Shown here piece by piece: positions 1-15,000 of a DNA stretch of 64,000 nucleotides. The notes beneath the pieces are model-generated. The model ran no database searches. It saw nothing but the letters and a program-made list of their open reading frames with translations, and was not told the DNA's origin. The position numbers were made by a program, and so were the translations under genes. Position 1 is the stretch's first letter. Every line of letters begins with the position of its first letter. The DNA is from Phytophthora colocasiae (Eukaryota; Oomycota; Peronosporomycetes; Peronosporales; Peronosporaceae), in contig JAGKQI010000037.1 in assembly GCA_018806915.1 (NCBI GenBank), forward strand, positions 124,001 to 188,000. Direction: 5' to 3'.

Positions 1-3000
1 CACGATCTTCACGTCCGCCAGAGGTTCCGAGCTCAGAGACACGACGTAGGAATCGTTAGCGCCGCCTTCAGCAACCTCCAGCTGCTTCCTCTCGCTTTGG
101 AGCAAGACATTCACGTGCGACACGTCGTTGTCGGCGATCGAGACCGTCACGTCCATCTTGTAGTCGCTCACAGTGTACAAAGGATCGGAACTCGCTGACG
201 AGTGCGAGATTCGAGCAGAGTGAACATCCGTCTCGTCCAGCCAGTCGTCCACGGCAACGAACGACACGTTCTGCCACACGCTCCAGTTACCCGCTCCGAA
301 ATACAGGGACGCTGACCCACTCGTCAGACTGACGTTGCACACGCGTTCGCTTTCAAGACGCATGTAGCACTCGTTGTTCGCGTTGGGATAAACCACCACA
401 GGCTCCCACGGTTCGGACGTCAGCCGGACGCTGTACGAGAGCACCGTCGTGTTGCTTTCCACCGCGGATATCTCTCTCGTCGACAATTCAATGCCAGACT
501 TGTCGTTATCCGCGATTAAGACCTTCACGGAAGCTAAATCCTGTAGTCCAGCATAGATGAGGTCGTCGGTCGCCAGCGAGTGGTTCAGCTGGCTAAAAGA
601 GCCCACGACGTCTTCCGTGTCGTCGTCAGTCGCCGTCACCGTCACAACTTGCGCGACATTCCAGTCCTTCCACGTGAAATCCAGCTTCGACGGACTCGGC
701 ACGGCGAAATTCCCCACTGTCCCGATGTTAGTCACAGATACACTCACGTTGGCGAACGGCTCCGACAGCAACACCACCGTGTACGTGTCCGTTGCGCCGC
801 CTTCCGTCACGTTCACACTCACTTTGTTCACCTTGAACCCAGACACGTCGTTATCGCGCACGGTCACGTTCACCTTGGCGATATCAAGCATTGCGTTGTA
901 CTTCGGGTCGGCACTGAACGAAGTGTGCGAGATCCCAGTCGGGTGCGTGTCGTATTCATCCAGGTCGTCGTCTGTAGCCAGCACGACCACTTTCTGCTCG
1001 ATGTTCCAGTTCCGAGGCGTGAACACGAACTCAGAAACCGGCAGCGTCACGTTGCACAGACCGAATCGATAGCACTGCGTATTCTCCCCATCGAGCCACG
1101 GCAGAACCACGATCTTCACGTCCGCCAGAGGTTCCGAGCTCAGAGACACGACGTAGGAATTGTTAGCGCCGCCTTCAGCAACCTCCAGCTGCTTCCTCTC
1201 GCTTTGGAGCAAGACATTCACGTGCGACACGTCGTTGTCGGCGATCGAGACCGTCACGTCCATCTTGTAGTCGCTCACAGTGTACAAAGGATCGGAACTC
1301 GCTGACGAGTGCGAGATTCGAGCAGAGTGAACATCCGTCTCGTCCAGCCAGTCGTCCACGGCAACGAACGACACGTTCTGCCACACGCTCCAGTTACCCG
1401 CTCCGAAATACAGGGACGCTGACCCACTCGTCAGACTGACGTTGCACACGCGTTCGCTTTCAAGACGCATGTAGCACTCGTTGTTCGCGTTGGGATAAAC
1501 CACCACAGGCTCCCACGGTTCGGACGTCAGCCGGACGCTGTACGAGAGCACCGTCGTGTTGCTTTCCACCGCGGATATCTCTCTCGTCGACAATTCAATG
1601 CCAGACTTGTCGTTATCCGCGATTAAGACCTTCACGGAAGCTAAATCCTGTAGTCCAGCATAGATGAGGTCGTCGGTCGCCAGCGAGTGGTTCAGCTGGC
1701 TAAAAGAGCCCACGACGTCTTCCGTGTCGTCGTCAGTCGCCGTCACCGTCACAACTTGCGCGACATTCCAGTCCTTCCACGTGAAATCCAGCTTCGACGG
1801 ACTCGGCACGGCGAAATTCCCCACTGTCCCGATGTTAGTCACAGATACACTCACGTTGGCGAACGGCTCCGACAGCAACACCACCGTGTACGTGTCCGTT
1901 GCGCCGCCTTCCGTCACGTTCACACTCACTTTGTTCACCTTGAACCCAGACACGTCGTTATCGCGCACGGTCACGTTCACCTTGGCGATATCAAGCATTG
2001 CGTTGTACTTCGGGTCGGCACTGAACGAAGTGTGCGAGATCCCAGTCGGGTGCGTGTCGTATTCATCCAGGTCGTCGTCTGTAGCCAGCACGACCACTTT
2101 CTGCTCGATGTTCCAGTTCCGAGGCGTGAACACGAACTCAGAAACCGGCAGCGTCACGTTGCACAGACCGAATCGATAGCACTGCGTATTCTCCCCATCG
2201 AGCCACGGCAGAACCACGATCTTCACGTCCGCCAGAGGTTCCGAGCTCAGAGACACGACGTAGGAATCGTTAGCGCCGCCTTCAGCAACCTCCAGCTGCT
2301 TCCTCTCGCTTTGGAGCAAGACATTCACGTGCGACACGTCGTTGTCGGCGATCGAGACCGTCACGTCCATCTTGTAGTCGCTCACAGTGTACAAAGGATC
2401 GGAACTCGCTGACGAGTGCGAGATTCGAGCAGAGTGAACATCCGTCTCGTCCAGCCAGTCGTCCACGGCAACGAACGACACGTTCTGCCACACGCTCCAG
2501 TTACCCGCTCCGAAATACAGGGACGCTGACCCACTCGTCAGACTGACGTTGCACACGCGTTCGCTTTCAAGACGCATGTAGCACTCGTTGTTCGCGTTGG
2601 GATAAACCACCACAGGCTCCCACGGTTCGGACGTCAGCCGGACGCTGTACGAGAGCACCGTCGTGTTGCTTTCCACCGCGGATATCTCTCTCGTCGACAA
2701 TTCAATGCCAGACTTGTCGTTATCCGCGATTAAGACCTTCACGGAAGCTAAATCCTGTAGTCCAGCATAGATGAGGTCGTCGGTCGCCAGCGAGTGGTTC
2801 AGCTGGCTAAAAGAGCCCACGACGTCTTCCGTGTCGTCGTCAGTCGCCGTCACCGTCACAACTTGCGCGACATTCCAGTCCTTCCACGTGAAATCCAGCT
2901 TCGACGGACTCGGCACGGCGAAATTCCCACTGTCCCGATGTTAGTCACAGATACACTCACGTTGGCGAACGGCTCCGACAGCAACACCACCGTGTACGTG

Positions 3001-6000
3001 TCCGTTGCGCCGCCTTCCGTCACGTTCACACTCACTTTGTTCACCTTGAACCCAGACACGTCGTTATCGCGCACGGTCACGTTCACCTTGGCGATATCAA
3101 GCATTGCGTTGTACTTCGGGTCGGCACTGAACGAAGTGTGCGAGATCCCAGTCGGGTGCGTGTCGTATTCATCCAGGTCGTCGTCTGTAGCCAGCACGAC
3201 CACTTTCTGCTCGATGTTCCAGTTCCGAGGCGTGAACACGAACTCAGAAACCGGCAGCGTCACGTTGCACAGACCGAATCGATAGCACTGCGTATTCTCC
3301 CCATCGAGCCACGGCAGAACCACGATCTTCACGTCCGCCAGAGGTTCCGGAGCTCAGAGACACGACGTAGGAATCGTTAGCGCCGCCTTCAGCAACCTCC
3401 AGCTGCTTCCTCTCGCTTTGGAGCAAGACATTCACGTGCGACACGTCGTTGTCGGCGATCGAGACCGTCACGTCCATCTTGTAGTCGCTCACAGTGTACA
3501 AAGGATCGGAACTCGCTGACGAGTGCGAGATTCGAGCAGAGTGAACATCCGTCTCGTCCAGCCAGTCGTCCACGGCAACGAACGACACGTTCTGCCACAC
3601 GCTCCAGTTACCCGCTCCGAAATACAGGGACGCTGACCCACTCGTCAGACTGACGTTGCACACGCGTTCGCTTTCAAGACGCATGTAGCACTCGTTGTTC
3701 GCGTTGGGATAAACCACCACAGGCTCCCACGGTTCGGACGTCAGCCGGACGCTGTACGAGAGCACCGTCGTGTTGCTTTCCACCGCGGATATCTCTCTCG
3801 TCGACAATTCAATGCCAGACTTGTCGTTATCCGCGATTAAGACCTTCACGGAAGCTAAATCCTGTAGTCCAGCATAGATGAGGTCGTCGGTCGCCAGCGA
3901 GTGGTTCAGCTGGCTAAAAGAGCCCACGACGTCTTCCGTGTCGTCGTCAGTCGCCGTCACCGTCACAACTTGCGCGACATTCCAGTCCTTCCACGTGAAA
4001 TCCAGCTTCGACGGACTCGGCACGGCGAAATTCCCCACTGTCCTGATGTTAGTCACAGATACACTCACGTTGGCGAACGGCTCCGACAGCAACACCACCG
4101 TGTACGTGTCCGTTGCGCCGCCTTCCGTCACGTTCACACTCACTTTGTTCACCTTGAACCCAGACACGTCGTTATCGCGCACGGTCACGTTCACCTTGGC
4201 GATATCAAGCATTGCGTTGTACTTCGGGTCGGCACTGAACGAAGTGTGCGAGATCCCAGTCGGGTGCGTGTCGTATTCATCCAGGTCGTCGTCTGTAGCC
4301 AGCACGACCACTTTCTGCTCGATGTTCCAGTTCCGAGGCGTGAACACGAACTCAGAAACCGGCAGCGTCACGTTGCACAGACCGAATCGATAGCACTGCG
4401 TATTCTCCCCATCGAGCCACGGCAGAACCACGATCTTCACGTCCGCCAGAGGTTCCGGAGCTCAGAGACACGACGTAGGAATCGTTAGCGCCGCCTTCAG
4501 CAACCTCCAGCTGCTTCCTCTCGCTTTGGAGCAAGATATTCACGTGCGACACGTCGTTGTCGGCGATCGAGACCGTCACGTCCATCTTGTAGTCGCTCAC
4601 AGTGTACAAAGGATCGGAACTCGCTGACGAGTGCGAGATTCGAGCAGAGTGAACATCCGTCTCGTCCAGCCAGTCGTCCACGGCAACGAACGACACGTTC
4701 TGCCACACGCTCCAGTTACCCGCTCCGAAATACAGGACGCTGACCCACTCGTCAGACTGACGTTGCACACGCGTTCGCTTTCAAGACGCATGTAGCACTC
4801 GTTGTTCGCGTTGGGATAAACCACCACAGGCTCCACGGTTCGGACGTCAGCCGGACGCTGTACGAGAGCACCGTCGTGTTGCTTTCCACCGCGGATATCT
4901 CTCTCGTCGACAATTCAATGCCAGACTTGTCGTTATCCGCGATTAAGACCTTCACGGAAGCTAAATCCTGTAGTCCAGCATAGATGAGGTCGTCGGTCGC
5001 CAGCGAGTGGTTCAGCTGGCTAAAAGAGCCCACGACGTCTTCCGTGTCGTCGTCAGTCGCCGTCACCGTCACAACTTGCGCGACATTCCAGTCCTTCCAC
5101 GTGAAATCCAGCTTCGACGGACTCGGCACGGCGAAATTCCCCACTGTCCAGATGTTAGTCACAGATACACTCACGTTGGCGAACGGCTCCGACAGCAACA
5201 CCACCGTGTACGTGTCCGTTGCGCCGCCTTCCGTCACGTTCACACTCACTTTGTTCACCTTGAACCCAGACACGTCGTTATCGCGCACGGTCACGTTCAC
5301 CTTGGCGATATCAAGCATTGCGTTGTACTTCGGGTCGGCACTGAACGAAGTGTGCGAGATCCCAGTCGGGTGCGTGTCGTATTCATCCAGGTCGTCGTCT
5401 GTAGCCAGCACGACCACTTTCTGCTCGATGTTCCAGTTCCGAGGCGTGAACACGAACTCAGAAACCGGCAGCGTCACGTTGCACAGACCGAATCGATAGC
5501 ACTGCGTATTCTCCCCATCGAGCCACGGCAGAACCACGATCTTCACGTCCGCCAGAGGTTCCGAGCTCAGAGACACGACGTAGGAATCGTTAGCGCCGCC
5601 TTCAGCAACCTCCAGCTGCTTCCTCTCGCTTTGGAGCAAGACATTCACGTGCGACACGTCGTTGTCGGCGATCGAGACCGTCACGTCCATCTTGTAGTCG
5701 CTCACAGTGTACAAAGGATCGGAACTCGCTGACGAGTGCGAGATTCGAGCAGAGTGAACATCCGTCTCGTCCAGCCAGTCGTCCACGGCAACGAACGACA
5801 CGTTCTGCCACACGCTCCAGTTACCCGCTCCGAAATACAGGACGCTGACCCACTCGTCAGACTGACGTTGCACACGCGTTCGCTTTCAAGACGCATGTAG
5901 CACTCGTTGTTCGCGTTGGGATAAACCACCACAGGCTCCCACGGTTCGGACGTCAGCCGGACGCTGTACGAGAGCACCGTCGTGTTGCTTTCCACCGCGG

Positions 6001-9000
6001 ATATCTCTCTCGTCGACAATTCAATGCCAGACTTGTCGTTATCCGCGATTAAGACCTTCACGGAAGCTAAATCCTGTAGTCCAGCATAGATGAGGTCGTC
6101 GGTCGCCAGCGAGTGGTTCAGCTGGCTAAAAGAGCCCACGACGTCTTCCGTGTCGTCGTCAGTCGCCGTCACCGTCACAACTTGCGCGACATTCCAGTCC
6201 TTCCACGTGAAATCCAGCTTCGACGGACTCGGCACGGCGAAATTCCCACTGTCCCGATGTTAGTCACAGATACACTCACGTTGGCGAACGGCTCCGACAG
6301 CAACACCACCGTGTACGTGTCCGTTGCGCCGCCTTCCGTCACGTTCACACTCACTTTGTTCACCTTGAACCCAGACACGTCGTTATCGCGCACGGTCACG
6401 TTCACCTTGGCGATATCAAGCATTGCGTTGTACTTCGGGTCGGCACTGAACGAAGTGTGCGAGATCCCAGTCGGGTGCGTGTCGTATTCATCCAGGTCGT
6501 CGTCTGTAGCCAGCACGACCACTTTCTGCTCGATGTTCCAGTTCCGAGGCGTGAACACGAACTCAGAAACCGGCAGCGTCACGTTGCACAGACCGAATCG
6601 ATAGCACTGCGTATTCTCCCATCGAGCCACGGCAGAACCACGATCTTCACGTCCGCCAGAGGTTCCGAGCTCAGAGACACGACGTAGGAATCGTTAGCGC
6701 CGCCTTCAGCAACCTCCAGCTGCTTCCTCTCGCTTTGGAGCAAGACATTCACGTGCGACACGTCGTTGTCGGCGATCGAGACCGTCACGTCCATCTTGTA
6801 GTCGCTCACAGTGTACAAAGGATCGGAACTCGCTGACGAGTGCGAGATTCGAGCAGAGTGAACATCCGTCTCGTCCAGCCAGTCGTCCACGGCAACGAAC
6901 GACACGTTCTGCCACACGCTCCAGTTACCCGCTCCGAAATACAGGGACGCTGACCCACTCGTCAGACTGACGTTGCACACGCGTTCGCTTTCAAGACGCA
7001 TGTAGCACTCGTTGTTCGCGTTGGGATAAACCACCACAGGCTCCCACGGTTCGGACGTCAGCCGGACGCTGTACGAGAGCACCGTCGTGTTGCTTTCCAC
7101 CGCGGATATCTCTCTCGTCGACAATTCAATGCCAGACTTGTCGTTATCCGCGATTAAGACCTTCACGGAAGCTAAATCCTGTAGTCCAGCATAGATGAGG
7201 TCGTCGGTCGCCAGCGAGTGGTTCAGCTGGCTAAAAGAGCCCACGACGTCTTCCGTGTCGTCGTCAGTCGCCGTCACCGTCACAACTTGCGCGACATTCC
7301 AGTCCTTCCACGTGAAATCCAGCTTCGACGGACTCGGCACGGCGAAATTCCCCACTGTCCCGATGTTAGTCACAGATACACTCACGTTGGCGAACGGCTC
7401 CGACAGCAACACCACCGTGTACGTGTCCGTTGCGCCGCCTTCCGTCACGTTCACACTCACTTTGTTCACCTTGAACCCAGACACGTCGTTATCGCGCACG
7501 GTCACGTTCACCTTGGCGATATCAAGCATTGCGTTGTACTTCGGGTCGGCACTGAACGAAGTGTGCGAGATCCCAGTCGGGTGCGTGTCGTATTCATCCA
7601 GGTCGTCGTCTGTAGCCAGCACGACCACTTTCTGCTCGATGTTCCAGTTCCGAGGCGTGAACACGAACTCAGAAACCGGCAGCGTCACGTTGCACAGACC
7701 GAATCGATAGCACTGCGTATTCTCCCCATCGAGCCACGGCAGAACCACGATCTTCACGTCCGCCAGAGGTTCCGAGCTCAGAGACACGACGTAGGAATCG
7801 TTAGCGCCGCCTTCAGCAACCTCCAGCTGCTTCCTCTCGCTTTGGAGCAAGACATTCACGTGCGACACGTCGTTGTCGGCGATCGAGACCGTCACGTCCA
7901 TCTTGTAGTCGCTCACAGTGTACAAAGGATCGGAACTCGCTGACGAGTGCGAGATTCGAGCAGAGTGAACATCCGTCTCGTCCAGCCAGTCGTCCACGGC
8001 AACGAACGACACGTTCTGCCACACGCTCCAGTTACCCGCTCCGAAATACAGGGACGCTGACCCACTCGTCAGACTGACGTTGCACACGCGTTCGCTTTCA
8101 AGACGCATGTAGCACTCGTTGTTCGCGTTGGGATAAACCACCACAGGCTCCCACGGTTCGGACGTCAGCCGGACGCTGTACGAGAGCACCGTCGTGTTGC
8201 TTTCCACCGCGGATATCTCTCTCGTCGACAATTCAATGCCAGACTTGTCGTTATCCGCGATTAAGACCTTCACGGAAGCTAAATCCTGTAGTCCAGCATA
8301 GATGAGGTCGTCGGTCGCCAGCGAGTGGTTCAGCTGGCTAAAAGAGCCCACGACGTCTTCCGTGTCGTCGTCAGTCGCCGTCACCGTCACAACTTGCGCG
8401 ACATTCCAGTCCTTCCACGTGAAATCCAGCTTCGACGGACTCCGGCACGGCGAAATTCCCCACTGTCCCGATGTTAGTCACAGATACACTCACGTTGGCG
8501 AACGGCTCCGACAGCAACACCACCGTGTACGTGTCCGTTGCGCCGCCTTCCGTCACGTTCACACTCACTTTGTTCACCTTGAACCCAGACACGTCGTTAT
8601 CGCGCACGGTCACGTTCACCTTGGCGATATCAAGCATTGCGTTGTACTTCGGGTCGGCACTGAACGAAGTGTGCGAGATCCCAGTCGGGTGCGTGTCGTA
8701 TTCATCCAGGTCGTCGTCTGTAGCCAGCACGACCACTTTCTGCTCGATGTTCCAGTTCCGAGGCGTGAACACGAACTCAGAAACCGGCAGCGTCACGTTG
8801 CACAGACCGAATCGATAGCACTGCGTATTCTCCCCATCGAGCCACGGCAGAACCACGATCTTCACGTCCGCCAGAGGTTCCGAGCTCAGAGACACGACGT
8901 AGGAATCGTTAGCGCCGCCTTCAGCAACCTCCAGCTGCTTCCTCTCGCTTTGGAGCAAGACATTCACGTGCGACACGTCGTTGTCGGCGATCGAGACCGT

Positions 9001-12000
9001 CACGTCCATCTTGTAGTCGCTCACAGTGTACAAAGGATCGGAACTCGCTGACGAGTGCGAGATTCGAGCAGAGTGAACATCCGTCTCGTCCAGCCAGTCG
9101 TCCACGGCAACGAACGACACGTTCTGCCACACGCTCCAGTTACCCGCTCCGAAATACAGGACGCTGACCCACTCGTCAGACTGACGTTGCACACGCGTTC
9201 GCTTTCAAGACGCATGTAGCACTCGTTGTTCGCGTTGGGATAAACCACCACAGGCTCCCACGGTTCGGACGTCAGCCGGACGCTGTACGAGAGCACCGTC
9301 GTGTTGCTTTCCACCGCGGATATCTCTCTCGTCGACAATTCAATGCCAGACTTGTCGTTATCCGCGATTAAGACCTTCACGGAAGCTAAATCCTGTAGTC
9401 CAGCATAGATGAGGTCGTCGGTCGCCAGCGAGTGGTTCAGCTGGCTAAAAGAGCCCACGACGTCTTCCGTGTCGTCGTCAGTCGCCGTCACCGTCACAAC
9501 TTGCGCGACATTCCAGTCCTTCCACGTGAAATCCAGCTTCGACGGACTCGGCACGGCGAAATTCCACTGTCCCGATGTTAGTCACAGATACACTCACGTT
9601 GGCGAACGGCTCCGACAGCAACACCACCGTGTACGTGTCCGTTGCGCCGCCTTCCGTCACGTTCACACTCACTTTGTTCACCTTGAACCCAGACACGTCG
9701 TTATCGCGCACGGTCACGTTCACCTTGGCGATATCAAGCATTGCGTTGTACTTCGGGTCGGCACTGAACGAAGTGTGCGAGATCCCAGTCGGGTGCGTGT
9801 CGTATTCATCCAGGTCGTCGTCTGTAGCCAGCACGACCACTTTCTGCTCGATGTTCCAGTTCCGAGGCGTGAACACGAACTCAGAAACCGGCAGCGTCAC
9901 GTTGCACAGACCGAATCGATAGCACTGCGTATTCTCCCCATCGAGCCACGGCAGAACCACGATCTTCACGTCCGCCAGAGGTTCCGAGCTCAGAGACACG
10001 ACGTAGGAATCGTTAGCGCCGCCTTCAGCAACCTCCAGCTGCTTCCTCTCGCTTTGGAGCAAGACATTCACGTGCGACACGTCGTTGTCGGCGATCGAGA
10101 CCGTCACGTCCATCTTGTAGTCGCTCACAGTGTACAAAGGATCGGAACTCGCTGACGAGTGCGAGATTCGAGCAGAGTGAACATCCGTCTCGTCCAGCCA
10201 GTCGTCCACGGCAACGAACGACACGTTCTGCCACACGCTCCAGTTACCCGCTCCGAAATACAGGGACGCTGACCCACTCGTCAGACTGACGTTGCACACG
10301 CGTTCGCTTTCAAGACGCATGTAGCACTCGTTGTTCGCGTTGGGATAAACCACCACAGGCTCCCACGGTTCGGACGTCAGCCGGACGCTGTACGAGAGCA
10401 CCGTCGTGTTGCTTTCCACCGCGGATATCTCTCTCGTCGACAATTCAATGCCAGACTTGTCGTTATCCGCGATTAAGACCTTCACGGAAGCTAAATCCTG
10501 TAGTCCAGCATAGATGAGGTCGTCGGTCGCCAGCGAGTGGTTCAGCTGGCTAAAAGAGCCCACGACGTCTTCCGTGTCGTCGTCAGTCGCCGTCACCGTC
10601 ACAACTTGCGCGACATTCCAGTCCTTCCACGTGAAATCCAGCTTCGACGGACTCGGCACGGCGAAATTCCCCACTGTCCTGATGTTAGTCACAGATACAC
10701 TCACGTTGGCGAACGGCTCCGACAGCAACACCACCGTGTACGTGTCCGTTGCGCCGCCTTCCGTCACGTTCACACTCACTTTGTTCACCTTGAACCCAGA
10801 CACGTCGTTATCGCGCACGGTCACGTTCACCTTGGCGATATCAAGCATTGCGTTGTACTTCGGGTCGGCACTGAACGAAGTGTGCGAGATCCCAGTCGGG
10901 TGCGTGTCGTATTCATCCAGGTCGTCGTCTGTAGCCAGCACGACCACTTTCTGCTCGATGTTCCAGTTCCGAGGCGTGAACACGAACTCAGAAACCGGCA
11001 GCGTCACGTTGCACAGACCGAATCGATAGCACTGCGTATTCTCCCATCGAGCCACGGCAGAACCACGATCTTCACGTCCGCCAGAGGTTCCGAGCTCAGA
11101 GACACGACGTAGGAATCGTTAGCGCCGCCTTCAGCAACCTCCAGCTGCTTCCTCTCGCTTTGGAGCAAGACATTCACGTGCGACACGTCGTTGTCGGCGA
11201 TCGAGACCGTCACGTCCATCTTGTAGTCGCTCACAGTGTACAAAGGATCGGAACTCGCTGACGAGTGCGAGATTCGAGCAGAGTGAACATCCGTCTCGTC
11301 CAGCCAGTCGTCCACGGCAACGAACGACACGTTCTGCCACACGCTCCAGTTACCCGCTCCGAAATACAGGACGCTGACCCACTCGTCAGACTGACGTTGC
11401 ACACGCGTTCGCTTTCAAGACGCATGTAGCACTCGTTGTTCGCGTTGGGATAAACCACCACAGGCTCCCACGGTTCGGACGTCAGCCGGACGCTGTACGA
11501 GAGCACCGTCGTGTTGCTTTCCACCGCGGATATCTCTCTCGTCGACAATTCAATGCCAGACTTGTCGTTATCCGCGATTAAGACCTTCACGGAAGCTAAA
11601 TCCTGTAGTCCAGCATAGATGAGGTCGTCGGTCGCCAGCGAGTGGTTCAGCTGGCTAAAAGAGCCCACGACGTCTTCCGTGTCGTCGTCAGTCGCCGTCA
11701 CCGTCACAACTTGCGCGACATTCCAGTCCTTCCACGTGAAATCCAGCTTCGACGGACTCGGCACGGCGAAATTCCCCACCGTCCCGATGTTAGTCACAGA
11801 TACACTCACGTTGGCGAACGGCTCCGACAGCAACACCACCGTGTACGTGTCCGTTGCGCCGCCTTCCGTCACGTTCACACTCACTTTGTTCACCTTGAAC
11901 CCAGACACGTCGTTATCGCGCACGGTCACGTTCACCTTGGCGATATCAAGCATTGCGTTGTACTTCGGGTCGGCACTGAACGAAGTGTGCGAGATCCCAG

Positions 12001-15000
12001 TCGGGTGCGTGTCGTATTCATCCAGGTCGTCGTCTGTAGCCAGCACGACCACTTTCTGCTCGATGTTCCAGTTCCGAGGCGTGAACACGAACTCAGAAAC
12101 CGGCAGCGTCACGTTGCACAGACCGAATCGATAGCACTGCGTATTCTCCCATCGAGCCACGGCAGAACCACGATCTTCACGTCCGCCAGAGGTTCCGAGC
12201 TCAGAGACACGACGTAGGAATCGTTAGCGCCGCCTTCAGCAACCTCCAGCTGCTTCCTCTCGCTTTGGAGCAAGATATTCACGTGCGACACGTCGTTGTC
12301 GGCGATCGAGACCGTCACGTCCATCTTGTAGTCGCTCACAGTGTACAAAGGATCGGAACTCGCTGACGAGTGCGAGATTCGAGCAGAGTGAACATCCGTC
12401 TCGTCCAGCCAGTCGTCCACGGCAACGAACGACACGTTCTGCCACACGCTCCAGTTACCCGCTCCGAAATACAGGGACGCTGACCCACTCGTCAGACTGA
12501 CGTTGCACACGCGTTCGCTTTCAAGACGCATGTAGCACTCGTTGTTCGCGTTGGGATAAACCACCACAGGCTCCCACGGTTCGGACGTCAGCCGGACGCT
12601 GTACGAGAGCACCGTCGTGTTGCTTTCCACCGCGGATATCTCTCGTCGACAATTCAATGCCAGACTTGTCGTTATCCGCGATTAAGACCTTCACGGAAGC
12701 TAAATCCTGTAGTCCAGCATAGATGAGGTCGTCGGTCGCCAGCGAGTGGTTCAGCTGGCTAAAGAGCCCACGACGTCTTCCGTGTCGTCGTCAGTCGCCG
12801 TCACCGTCACAACTTGCGCGACATTCCAGTCCTTCCACGTGAAATCCAGCTTCGACGGACTCGGCACGGCGAAATTCCACTGTCCCGATGTTAGTCACAG
12901 ATACACTCACGTTGGCGAACGGCTCCGACAGCAACACCACCGTGTACGTGTCCGTTGCGCCGCCTTCCGTCACGTTCACACTCACTTTGTTCACCTTGAA
13001 CCCAGACACGTCGTTATCGCGCACGGTCACGTTCACCTTGGCGATATCAAGCATTGCGTTGTACTTCGGGTCGGCACTGAACGAAGTGTGCGAGATCCCA
13101 GTCGGGTGCGTGTCGTATTCATCCAGGTCGTCGTCTGTAGCCAGCACGACCACTTTCTGCTCGATGTTCCAGTTCCGAGGCGTGAACACGAACTCAGAAA
13201 CCGGCAGCGTCACGTTGCACAGACCGAATCGATAGCACTGCGTATTCTCCCCATCGAGCCACGGCAGAACCACGATCTTCACGTCCGCCAGAGGTTCCGG
13301 AGCTCAGAGACACGACGTAGGAATCGTTAGCGCCGCCTTCAGCAACCTCCAGCTGCTTCCTCTCGCTTTGGAGCAAGACATTCACGTGCGACACGTCGTT
13401 GTCGGCGATCGAGACCGTCACGTCCATCTTGTAGTCGCTCACAGTGTACAAAGGATCGGAACTCGCTGACGAGTGCGAGATTCGAGCAGAGTGAACATCC
13501 GTCTCGTCCAGCCAGTCGTCCACGGCAACGAACGACACGTTCTGCCACACGCTCCAGTTACCCGCTCCGAAATACAGGGACGCTGACCCACTCGTCAGAC
13601 TGACGTTGCACACGCGTTCGCTTTCAAGACGCATGTAGCACTCGTTGTTCGCGTTGGGATAAACCACCACAGGCTCCCACGGTTCGGACGTCAGCCGGAC
13701 GCTGTACGAGAGCACCGTCGTGTTGCTTTCCACCGCGGATATCTCTCTCGTCGACAATTCAATGCCAGACTTGTCGTTATCCGCGATTAAGACCTTCACG
13801 GAAGCTAAATCCTGTAGTCCAGCATAGATGAGGTCGTCGGTCGCCAGCGAGTGGTTCAGCTGGCTAAAAGAGCCCACGACGTCTTCCGTGTCGTCGTCAG
13901 TCGCCGTCACCGTCACAACTTGCGCGACATTCCAGTCCTTCCACGTGAAATCCAGCTTCGACGGACTCGGCACGGCGAAATTCCCACTGTCCCGATGTTA
14001 GTCACAGATACACTCACGTTGGCGAACGGCTCCGACAGCAACACCACCGTGTACGTGTCCGTTGCGCCGCCTTCCGTCACGTTCACACTCACTTTGTTCA
14101 CCTTGAACCCAGACACGTCGTTATCGCGCACGGTCACGTTCACCTTGGCGATATCAAGCATTGCGTTGTACTTCGGGTCGGCACTGAACGAAGTGTGCGA
14201 GATCCCAGTCGGGTGCGTGTCGTATTCATCCAGGTCGTCGTCTGTAGCCAGCACGACCACTTTCTGCTCGATGTTCCAGTTCCGAGGCGTGAACACGAAC
14301 TCAGAAACCGGCAGCGTCACGTTGCACAGACCGAATCGATAGCACTGCGTATTCTCCCCATCGAGCCACGGCAGAACCACGATCTTCACGTCCGCCAGAG
14401 GTTCCGAGCTCAGAGACACGACGTAGGAATCGTTAGCGCCGCCTTCAGCAACCTCCAGCTGCTTCCTCTCGCTTTGGAGCAAGATATTCACGTGCGACAC
14501 GTCGTTGTCGGCGATCGAGACCGTCACGTCCATCTTGTAGTCGCTCACAGTGTACAAAGGATCGGAACTCGCTGACGAGTGCGAGATTCGAGCAGAGTGA
14601 ACATCCGTCTCGTCCAGCCAGTCGTCCACGGCAACGAACGACACGTTCTGCCACACGCTCCAGTTACCCGCTCCGAAATACAGGGACGCTGACCCACTCG
14701 TCAGACTGACGTTGCACACGCGTTCGCTTTCAAGACGCATGTAGCACTCGTTGTTCGCGTTGGGATAAACCACCACAGGCTCCCACGGTTCGGACGTCAG
14801 CCGGACGCTGTACGAGAGCACCGTCGTGTTGCTTTCCACCGCGGATATCTCTCTCGTCGACAATTCAATGCCAGACTTGTCGTTATCCGCGATTAAGACC
14901 TTCACGGAAGCTAAATCCTGTAGTCCAGCATAGATGAGGTCGTCGGTCGCCAGCGAGTGGTTCAGCTGGCTAAAAGAGCCCACGACGTCTTCCGTGTCGT

